Translations under genes and position numbers: made by a program
Shown here: positions 1 to 8,847 of the stretch, piece by piece
How the letters are laid out: each line of letters starts with the position of its first letter
Numbering within the stretch: position 1 is the first letter of the stretch
From: Humulus lupulus
Taxonomy: Eukaryota; Streptophyta; Magnoliopsida; Rosales; Cannabaceae
Length of the DNA: 64,000 nucleotides
Direction: 5' to 3'
Assembly: GCF_963169125.1 (NCBI RefSeq)
Contig: NC_084796.1
Span: forward strand, 87,156,888 to 87,220,887
Notes under the pieces: model-generated
Databases searched by the model: none
What the model was told of the DNA's origin: nothing
The model's input: the letters and a program-made list of their open reading frames with translations, nothing else

Positions 1-488
1 TTTGCATGCTTGAATAAAGTTATGTTTTCTAGGCATGCCAGATATGATTTGATATCATGATATGACTGTTCATGAGCATATGAGTTTTCTTGCTGGGCTT
101 CGGCTCACGGGTGCTATGTGGTGCAGGTAAAGGCAAGAGAAAGCTGGACCATCCTTGAGTTGGAGAGCTCAGGTGACGATGTGTACATATGCAGCTGCTC
201 GACCGCCACGGCTGAGGTTTGAAGGAGAGAAACTAGGGATAAACCCTGTTTTGCCGCATAGATTGGCTGGTTGTAAATATTTTGTTGTAATAAACCTTTA
301 AATTATATTTTTGGGATCCCAATGTATACAGTAATCGTTCTAGTGAAACGTTACATCTTAACCGAAATTTTTAATCCCTAAACCTCTAATCATACTTAGT
401 TACACGTTTATGGCCAAATGACTCGATTAGCGAGTTTAGCACTGTTTGCAATGTGCACCGTAACGGTCCCTGGAGTTGGGGAGTTACA
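1..488 (+). mobile_element. Right end of an LTR from an unrelated gypsy-like element (X)
   Basis: No open frame is seen. The stretch has the look of an LTR of a chromovirus-type (Tekay/Del-like) Ty3/gypsy element: a GGTGCAGGTAAAGGCAAGAG tract near 120-140, an AATAAA-like stretch near 290, and a terminal GTTACA at 483-488. To the right, from about 494, the sequence is recognisably the pol-aORF spacer of element B, so X probably inserted into B. The next five bases (TAAGT, 489-493) would be the target duplication, but the other side is outside the window. The lineage call is by resemblance only, and the boundary at 488 is inferred. Confidence 0.4.
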
Positions 489-493
489 TAAGT

Positions 494-700
494 GTTTGGA
501 AATAACCAATTACGTGAGCTAAGATAGTTTGGACATAACCAAATTATTAAAAAATAAGTTTTTGGAAATAACCAAATACGCGATCTAAGATAGTTTGGAC
601 ATAACCAAATTATTAAAAAATAAAAGTATTTGGAAATAACCAAATGCGCGAGACAAAATAATTTGGATAGAACCGAATGCACGATCTAGGTATAACTAGA
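494..700 (+). repeat. About 66-bp tandem repeat in the spacer of element B
   Basis: Three imperfect units start near 495, 561 and 629. Each has TTTGGAAATAACCAAAT, then a CGCGATCTAAGATAG core, then GTTTGGACATAACCAAATTA. The third unit is the most diverged. The same unit in the opposite orientation, period about 68, occurs in element E near 54960-55160, so the array belonged to the family before the two copies separated. Confidence 0.75.
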
Positions 701-1251
701 TCAAAAAAATATTTGTGTGGATTACGAACCAAAAGCATGACCTCAATAGGTTTGGAACCAAACCAGCTAAAATTAATCGACAAAAATTTGGAATACACCT
801 ACTTCAAGTTAAGTCAAGATCAAGGCTAGAGTATCTTGCAAAAAGATAGTTTCGACCTCATAGCTTTGGGGAGCTACCCGAGGACATGGAAAAGTAACTA
901 GAAAAATAGGATATAATTAAACCACCTATATTACACGCCATATTAGTACTTTCGGGTGCATGGTAAAAGTAAGTTCCGACCTTGACAAGTAACGAGATTG
1001 GACACAGATACGTCGAGTAAACTATGCATGAATGCATGGAAGCTCAAGCTTAAAATCCACCACATGTTTGTATGAATAAACAGACATAAGGACTCTTTAA
1101 TATAAATTGCTTGAAATGTTTCATCTTAAGAAATGTAAAGCAATATTAAAGTAAAGTCAAAAACGGTATTATAAATATCATAAATAAAAAAAATAACTCT
1201 TACACTAGCTATAAATTGTCTTGGCCCCAGGGGCATAAAAAACAGAAGATA

Positions 1252-1256
1252 AAAAC
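1252..1256. repeat. Target site duplication, left of element A (AAAAC)
   Basis: These five bases directly precede the 5' LTR of element A and are repeated exactly at 12923-12927 after the 3' LTR. A 5-bp duplication is normal for plant Ty3/gypsy integration. Confidence 0.85.
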
Positions 1257-1845
1257 TGTTATCCATAAAATTAGCATTGATGACGTGGCAAGTAATCCCT
1301 GGACACGTGGCTGACACCTGGAAGCGTCTGCTAGAGTATCGACCAGAGGACACATTAGAAGCAGTGTAAGCCTGTCTTACCCACGACCAGTCTGGTCGAT
1401 GGTTCCGTGTACAAGGCGACATTTATGGGAAGATCTTTATGAATCCCGAATTTATCTCATACAATCTTCTGGGTATTTGATTATTCAGGAAAGAATATCT
1501 GTAACAATCTTTTGTAATCCCCCTTGAGCCTATAAATAGCAAGAGATAGCTCAAGGGAGGAGACTTTTTGCTTTTGAATCACTTGAGACTATAGTAATTC
1601 TCCTAGTAAACTTGTATCGTTCTTCAGAGATTAGTGAAACTCATTGAACCCCAGTTCTTTGATCACTCTTCTGATTTTTATATCAATATCATTCTAAGTG
1701 GAAGTAGGTCATTACCAGATCCTGGGGCCGAACCACTATAAATTGCTGTGTCTTATTTACTTTTGTCATTACGTTCTTCTCATCTCTTTCATTCATATCA
1801 AGCATATTTTGACTCCGTGTCAGTTGGCCAAATCTTGGGTCAACA
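1257..1845 (+). repeat. 5' LTR of element A
   Basis: Starts TGTTATCC and ends GGGTCAACA. U3 holds two ACGT-core boxes (TGACGTGGCA at 1281-1290 and ACACGTGGC near 1303). A TATA box (TATAAATA, 1531-1538) lies in the loop of a perfect 9-bp inverted repeat. The 3' copy at 12334-12922 keeps all of these. Confidence 0.95.
1521..1557 (+). promoter_or_regulatory. Core promoter of element A inside an inverted repeat
   Basis: TATAAATA at 1531-1538 sits between CCCTTGAGC (1521-1529) and GCTCAAGGG (1549-1557), a perfect 9-bp inverted repeat. The same arrangement is at 12598-12634 in the 3' LTR. Transcription would be expected to start about 30 bp after the TATA box, just past the right arm. Confidence 0.75.
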
Positions 1846-1848
1846 TTC

Positions 1849-1867
1849 TGGTGCTTTCGTTGAGAGC
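1849..1867 (+). other. Primer binding site of element A
   Basis: TGGTGCTTTCGTTGAGAGC begins three bases after the LTR, and its TGG would pair with the CCA end of a tRNA. The same site with one base changed (CATTG for CGTTG) is used by elements D and E. I cannot name the tRNA with confidence. It is not the initiator Met site used by copia elements. Confidence 0.8.
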
Positions 1868-1893
1868 TTGATTTATCGTCGTTGAGAAAACTA

Positions 1894-4833
1894 ATGGCAA
1901 AAGCTGGAAGGAAAACTGGACAGGCGGCCGCCGCTGCACCGTCAAACCCGCCACCTCCTCCTCCTCCTGCGAGCATGGCGGAGGATGAGCCACAACTGGA
2001 CTTTGAAGAGGAGGAAATGGATGATACAACGCTGAAGAGTACTCTGGGCGCGTTGCAGGAAGAGCTGGCTAATTTGAGAGCCAGTCAGGAGACTGCCGCT
2101 GAAGTTATGGCGCGGCAGCAGCAGGAGATTGAACGGTAGCGTGCAGAATTGAGCTAAAGGCAGGCGGAGGTGGACCGCTGCCGGAACGAAGCCATGGCAG
2201 CCCTTGAAGCAGCCTTGCTATTGGCCAGAAATCAGACTGCACCTGCCTCGCAGCCTGACCAACCGGTGAATGGGCCACCCCAAAGGGGTCCTAATCCGAG
2301 CCCACCGATCCAGCCTTCGAGTCCGCAAAGGCCCGAGCAGCCTCAGATGCCCCATGACGATGTCCCACAGGATCCTGAAGCACACCCACCATCCCAAGCT
2401 GCTTGGGATAACCCCCCGCAACAGAGGCAGAATAGGGTCGAGCATCAGCCTCACGGCCCTAGATGTCGTAGGGATGATGGGTCGAACCTACCGAACAGAG
2501 GTCAATACCCTCCTGGCAACAGGAGAGATTCAGAGTTAGGCTCTGCGGTCCGGGGCCCCCCACGGCACGATGATGCACGGGGACACCACGACCAGCACAG
2601 GCCATCCTCTAATGCTCGGGATGGTTCAGCTAGGAACGGACCTCGAGGGAATAGTCGATCTCACCATAGCCAGTCGAGGTTCAGAGATGGCCACGGATAC
2701 GATGAGGCCGACTCAGGCAAAGGAAATGCCGGTGGGAGGAATAGAGAAAGAGGTAAAGGCAGAAGCCAAGTACCTTAATATGACCAACCAAATGGACAGA
2801 ACGCTGGGGGGCAGCCCAGACAAAATAATGTCTTCAACCGACTCGGGGGTAGCGAGCAGCGGAGAAGAGACGAGGATTTAAGAGACGTACTCAACGATCA
2901 CCACGAGCGGCACGGCGAGAACATTCCCCCAACAACAGAGGCCACAGCAATTCCTACCGCAGTGCAGGCCCAGATAGACGCCCTCAACCAGGCTGTGCAG
3001 CAACTGGTCGGGGGAAGGACTTCATACATCGACCAAGATAGGAGGAAAGGCACTCCTTTCGTACAAAGGATAGCTAACGCCGAAACTCCCAGCAAATTCA
3101 AGATGCCTACACTTCCAAACTTTGACGGGTATGGAGACCCAGTCTCGCACGTCAATAAGTTTGAAATTCAGATGGATATTCAGAAAGTGTCCGAAGACGC
3201 TCGGTGCAGGATCTTCCCTGCAACACTTTCTGAAGCTGCACAGGAGTGGTTCTTTAATTTCCCTCCCGCGAGCATTGTTTCCTGGGAAATGTTCGTACGG
3301 GAGTTCTACGGACAGTTCTATGCTGGTCATGTGCACCCAACCGAAGCAAACTAGTTAGTCAAAATTCACCAGCAGGACGGAGAGTCGGTAAAGGATTACG
3401 TCCAGCACTTTATGCGAGCGGCGGCTGGAGCAAAAACAGTAGGAGACGAAGGCAAGATGATGGCCATTACCGCAGGGGTTAAACGTTGCTCTCCCCTCTG
3501 GAAAAGTCTCCGAAAAGAAGGAGTGAGAACTACCCAAGAATTCTTAGACCGAGCTGACCGCTACATCAAGCTCGAAGAAGCCATTGCTGATGATGGAAAA
3601 CCCTCGAACAAGGGTAAGAAGGCTGCCGAACCCGCCAAAGCCGCCAATGGTTCCAAACCTAATGGCAACGGCAAAGGCAACGGGAACGGCAATGGTAATG
3701 GCAAGAATGGTGGAAAACGGCCGTATAACGAGCCTTCCACCTCCGACAACAAACGAGCTAAGGGTAATCGTTATGAGCCTCGGTTCACTAACTACACTGC
3801 CCTCGTTGAGTCTCGAGGAGAGGTTTACCAGTCCACAAGCTCCAGTGTGCCATATAAGAAACCTGGACCCATTCGGAAGGACATTTCAAAAAGAGACACT
3901 ACCAAGTTCTGTCGTTACCATAACGACTACGGACATGACACTAATGAATGCAACCAGTTAAAAGACGAAATCGAGTTCCTTATTAGACAAGGACACTTGA
4001 GAAGATACGTACGGGCCTCGGGAAATTCCCAACGAGAAGCTCCAGGTGGCAACGAGCAGGCGTCCACACGCCAACGCTCGCCACCATTACAGCCTGCCCC
4101 CGTGGCTGGAACACTCTTAACCATCTGTGGAGGCCTGCACCTCATGGGAAACAGCGGAAAAGCTAGAGAACGATATGCTCGGATACTGCGCCACGACCAG
4201 GACATCAAGATGATGACTGTGGAAGACCGTGCACCAAAAAAGGCTCGGTCAGAGGAAGGTGAGATAACCTTCTCTGATAGCGATGCCCAACACGTCCGAT
4301 TCCCACATTCTGATTCGCTGGTCGTGGACATCCAGATGGCCAATATGATGGTGAAGAGAGTACTGGTCGATACAGGAAGTTCAGTAAACATCCTGTATAA
4401 GTCAACACTGGAATGCATGAAATTGTCCGTAAAAGACTTAGAACCCTACAATCAAACAATATACGGCTTCTCTGGAGAAGGACTCGCCCCAGCCGGAATG
4501 ATCAAACTCCCAGTAACGACAGGTACAGCGCCTGCAACAAGGACATTACTCGCCACTTTTGTAGTGGTCGATTGTCCTTCGGCGTACAACGCCGTTATTG
4601 GAAGGCCCATACTGGTTGATCTACGGGCCGTCATCTCTATGTGGCACCTAGCCATGAAGTTCCCAACAGACGCGGGGGTAGGACGTGTTTTGGGAAACCA
4701 AAGAGAAGCCAGGGAGTGCTACAATGCCTCGATCACAAAGGCGAAAAGCGGAACACCGAGGAGCACTGCCCCAGATAGATTGCAGATGGCAGTTGATGCG
4801 CAAGCCCAATCAGGTGATGAAGTCACCAAATAG
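1894..4833 (+). pseudogene. gag: Element A gag and protease
   Basis: Start of a single gag-pol frame that runs to 8142. ATG 1894 is the first in-frame ATG after the primer binding site. The product begins with a low-complexity, acidic, probably coiled-coil N-terminus and a long hydrophilic stretch. A retrotransposon gag domain follows (about 3110-3590), then an Asn/Gly/Lys-rich linker and a zinc knuckle at 3910-3951 with spacing C-x2-H-x4-H-x4-C instead of the usual CCHC. The aspartic protease has the active site Asp-Thr-Gly at 4369-4377. Gag would form the particle and bind RNA; the protease would cut the polyprotein. In-frame stops lie at 2137, 2152, 2776, 3352 and 4831, all explainable as C-to-T changes of Gln codons. 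The frame itself is not shifted. Confidence 0.9.
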
Positions 4834-4860
4834 GGTGTTGCCCAAAGTGAGGATGGAGAT

Positions 4861-6261
4861 TTGGATCCTCGCTTTGGGGATTTTGAAGAAAATGTTGGAC
4901 CCGTCGAGGACCTGGAGGAGGTCCAACTCGACAAAGAAGACCCAACCAGAGTCATAAAGGTTGGGAAAAACTTAGAGCCTTCCACAAAGCACGCCCTGGT
5001 GGAATTCTTGCGAGAGAACCAGGAAGTTTTTGCCTGGTCGCATAAAGACATGGTTGGGATAGATCCTGCAATAATCAGCCATGTCCTGAATATAGACAAG
5101 ACCTTTCCACCCGTGCAACAAAAAAGAAGGCTGCTCGATAAAGACAGATCACGAGCCTTAAAAGAAGAAGTGGAAAGGCTAAAGGAGAATGGATTCATAA
5201 GGGTGGCTTTTTATCCATCGTGGGTCTCCAACCCGGTGCTGGTCCCCAAGCCTAACGGCAAGTGGCGGACCTGTGTTGATTTTACAGACCTCAATAAAGC
5301 CTGTCCAAAAGACTGCTTCCCACTCCCAAGGATCGACCAACTGGTCGATGCTACTGCAGGGCACGAGATCCTCTCATTCATGGATGCATATTCAGGCTAT
5401 AACCAGATTAGCATGCATCCCCCAGATGAGGATCACACCAGCTTTCGGACCGATACGGGCTTGTATTGCTGCAGAGTAATGCCCTTCGGACTGAAAAACA
5501 CAGGTGCGACTTACCAACGGCTGGTCAACCACATGTTCAAAGAACAAATTGGAGTAAACATGGAGGTATATGTGGATGACATGCTGGTAAAGTCTAAGAA
5601 AGCAGAAGGGCATGTGAGGGATTTACAAGAGTGCTTTAATGTGTTAAACAAGTACCAAATGAAATTAAATCCCCTCAAGTGTTCCTTTGGAGTCGGATCA
5701 GGGAAGTTTTTGGGGTTTATCGTAAATTCAAGGGGAATCGAGGCCAACCCCGACAAGATAAAAGCCCTGATCGACATGAAGTCGCCAGAAAGGATCAAAG
5801 ATGTACAAAGTTTGACCGGAAGAATCGCATCCCTAAGTAGATTCATTTCAAAATCAACAGACAAGTGCGTCCCGTTCATCAATCTACTTAGGGGGAATAA
5901 AAAATTTGAGTGGACAGAACACTGCGAGCAAGCATTCCAGGCGCTGAAAGCTCATATGGCACAGCCTCCCATCTTATCAAAGCCGATCGAAGGAGAAACT
6001 TTGTTTATTTATCTAGCGATTACTGAAGTTGCCGCCAGCGCGGTGCTAGTGCGAGAGGAAGAGGGAGCACAAAAAGTAGTCTACTATGTCAGCAAGAGAC
6101 TGATCGGGGCAGAATTGAGATATCCACCAATCGAGAGGTTAGCATATTGCTTGATCCTTGCCTCTAGAAAGCTGTGCCCCTACTTCCAAGCTCATCCTAT
6201 CGCGGTTCTAACTGATCAGCCCCTTTGGCAAGTCCTCCAAAAACCCGAGGCGGCTGGGTGA
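4861..6261 (+). pseudogene. pol: Element A reverse transcriptase and first RNase H domain
   Basis: Continues the gag-PR frame after the stop at 4831. The RT palm and fingers run from about 5150 to 5800, with the ACPKDCFPLPRIDQLVDATA segment and the catalytic YVDD at 5569-5580. Connection and the RT-linked RNase H-like domain follow (about 5930-6255, with YYVSKR and TDQPL motifs). This part would copy the genomic RNA into DNA in the cytoplasmic particle. The segment ends at TGA 6259-6261, where D and E have an Arg codon, so the stop is most simply a CGA-to-TGA change. Confidence in the domain calls is high; activity is not expected. Confidence 0.92.
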
Positions 6262-6672
6262 TTGTTGAAATGGGCAGTCGAGTTAGGGCAGTTCGACATA
6301 ACCTATTCACCACGAGCAACAGTAAAAGGACAAGTCTTAGTCAATCTTATTGCAGAATTCATCGAACTCCCAGATAGCGAGCAGTGCGAACAGCCTGAAG
6401 CGCCCGGGCCTCAAGAAAAAACTCCTTCGTGGAAGCTATTCACGGATGGTTCATCCAACGAATCCCACGCTGGAGCGGGAGTGATATTGATAACGCCAGA
6501 AGGGCATCGATTTCACTACGCCATCAGGTTCGACTTCACTGCATCAAACAATGAAGCAGAATATGAAGCACTCCTCGCTGGATTGAGGATGGCAAAGGAT
6601 ATGAGCATAAAGACGCTTGATATCTACAGTGATTCACAGCTGGTGGTGAATCAGGTCCTTGGAGAATATTAA
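6262..6672 (+). pseudogene. pol: Element A second (archaeal-type) RNase H domain
   Basis: In frame with the RT. A linker is followed by a separate RNase H fold: FTDGSSNE supplies the first Asp, NNEAEYEALLAGL the Glu and YSDSQLVVNQ the second Asp. Tat elements are known for such an extra RNase H downstream of the gypsy one, so the combination supports the lineage call. The TAA at 6670-6672 replaces a Gln codon that D and E still have at this position (GEYQARG). Confidence 0.88.
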
Positions 6673-6681
6673 GCGCGGGGT

Positions 6682-8142
6682 TTGAAAATGGTAGCCTACT
6701 TAAATAAAGCAAAAGACCTGCTAGCCCAGTTCACGAAGTACACCCTCCAGCAGATCCTGCGAGATCAGAATTCAAACGCGGATGCCTTAGCCAAACTCGC
6801 GAGCGCGAAGGATGCTGACACCTTGAACATTGTGCCAGTTGAAAAATTGAGTAAGCCGAGCATACAAGCAACTAAGTCCTGTATGGAGATTCGAATGGAG
6901 GATACATGGATGGTGCCTTACTTGGAGTATCTGACAAATGGTACGCTCCCAACAAACAGGAACAAAGCTAGAACTCTGCAAAGACGAGCTGCTAGGTACG
7001 TATTGGTCGATGGAGTTATGTACCGAAGAGGATTTTCAATGCCACTACTCAGGTGCGTTACGCCAGAAAAGGCTAAGGAACTCATGAAGGAGGTGCATGA
7101 AGGCTTCTGCGGGGATCACGCTAGGGGGCAGAGTTTGGCAAAAAAGATTCTAAGGCAAGGCTACTTCTGGCCAACGATGAACGAGGATTCGATGGAGTAT
7201 GTACGAAGATGGGATAAATGTCAAAGGTTCTCCAAGATTCCACGAGCAGCTCCAAACGAATTGAAGTAGATGCAAAGCCCATGGCCTTTTGCAGTATGGG
7301 GGATAGATTTGATTGGATCCCTGCCCACAGGGAAAGGCGGAGTAAAGTACGTAGTTGTGGCAGTTGATTACTTCACCAAATGGGCCGAAGCTGAACCACT
7401 CGCAACCATCACGACCAAGAAAGTTCTTGACTTCGTCATCAAGAACATTGTATGCAGATATGGTTTGCCCAAGAAGATAGTTTCAGACAACGGGACCCAA
7501 TTTGACAGCGACTTATTCACATATTTCTGCGAGAAGCATGGAGTTATTAAAAGCTTTTCTTTAGTTGCACACCCCCAAGAAAACGGGCAGGTCGAAGCCG
7601 TAAACAAGACTCTTAAAGACACCCTGAAGAAAAGACTTGAAGAAGCTAAAGGAGCGTGGCTAGAGCAGTTGCCTGAAGTCCTCTGGTCGTATAGAACATC
7701 TCGCCGTACAGCGACAGGACATACTCCATTTTCCCTAGCCTACGGATATGAAACCATGTTACCTGTCGAGTTAGATCCTCCCTCGCATCGGCGTTTGACT
7801 TACGACCAAGATCAGAATAGCCAACTAATGATGGAGTCCCTAGACTCAATCGATGAGATACGAGAGAAATCTCAACTCCGAGTTGGTGCATACCAGCAAA
7901 AAGTCGCCCGGTACTTTAACTCCAAAGTTAAAGAAAGAAAATTCAACGTCGGAGATTTGGTGCTACGACGAGTTTTCTTAAATACCCGCGACCCTACTGC
8001 TGGAGTGCTCGGACCTAATTGGGAGGGACCTTACCAGATTGAAGAAGTCCTTCACCTAGGCACATACAAAATTGCACGCTTAAACGGAGATCTCGTTCCA
8101 CGTTACTGGAATGGAGAACACCTACGCAAGTATTATCAATGA
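6682..8142 (+). pseudogene. pol: Element A integrase
   Basis: Same frame as the rest of pol. The tail of the RNase H region is followed by the zinc-binding HHCC domain (HEGFCGDH to DKCQRF, about 7090-7230). The catalytic core has WGIDLIG, SDNGTQFD and the Glu of ENGQVEAVNK (about 7305-7620), and the C-terminal domain has GPNWEGPYQ near 8015-8045. The protein ends KYYQ at TGA 8140-8142. A TAG at 7267 interrupts it between the zinc domain and the core. Integrase would insert the cDNA with a 5-bp staggered cut, which fits the AAAAC duplication. Confidence 0.92.
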
Positions 8143-8847
8143 ACAGTCCTTTTTAAAGAACTGGCTTGTGTTAAATTTTTTCTAATTTTTACAAGTTTTG
8201 CAAAGAGGGTTAGCCACGCTGTATGGCTAACTGCTCGTATATGTAAGGTTCTATTATAGAATCGCTCGTAAAGACATGTTTAGTCCATTTTTAATACGAG
8301 ATTATAAGGGACTGTGCGCAGCCAGTCATTCTTGCCAACCATTGTGAATTTACATTTACAAGTATTTGTTCATTACGTGTGTTGTTTTGCTGTATTACAA
8401 GTATCATTTTTCGCACGAATAGGAATGTTCGAACAGGCCACGGTCAGGGCAAGTGACCAAGGACCTAAAGCTCCTCGATCACTTTGGGAGCATATAAGGC
8501 ACATCGATAGCAAAGCATACTCGCAAGGTATGTAAACACATGAACAAAATGAGTGAAAGCATGCTACAATACTTAGAATATTTTTCAAAATTTATGTTTT
8601 GATTAAGTCATGCCAAAGTACTATGCTAAGTTCGGTCATACGGAAAAATGTTATAATAAATAAAGATATTATAGCATCAAGATTTAAGCTTTTACACCGC
8701 AAGCATCGCTGCTTGGATGTAACTGTTCGAGTAAAAGAAAAAAGGATTTACTGCCCGTGCAGCAAAGTTTAAAAAGAAATTATTTGTCTTTACACCACGA
8801 CCCGTGGGTCGTATAGCCAAAAAGAAAGAAAAAATAAAGGAGAAAGT
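8143..8847. other. Element A spacer between pol and the antisense gene
   Basis: About 700 bp separate the stop codons of the two convergent genes. It is AT-rich with several CTCG(T)A and TGCTCG tracts, but unlike the matching spacers of B, D and E I see no clear tandem array. It should contain the 3' ends of both transcripts. I cannot place poly(A) sites. Confidence 0.6.

Larger units (their letters stand above)
489..1256 (+). mobile_element. Element B (Tat-like), left fragment: pol-to-aORF spacer
   Basis: This is the part of element B left of the insertion of element A. Its tandem repeat is the reverse complement of the repeat at 54960-55160 in element E. Removing A together with one AAAAC copy joins this piece to 12928 onward, where the antisense gene of B begins with the GGGACGCAGCC that E also has just beyond its antisense gene. 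The pol gene of B must lie left of the window, beyond element X. From about 800 to 1256 I see only AT-rich spacer and no gene. Confidence 0.65.

Noticed and set aside
1894..8142. Programmed stop-codon readthrough between gag and pol domains of element A
   Set aside because: The stops fall at many places, including inside domains, and each fits a C-to-T change; D and E have sense codons at the alignable sites. Decay explains them better.
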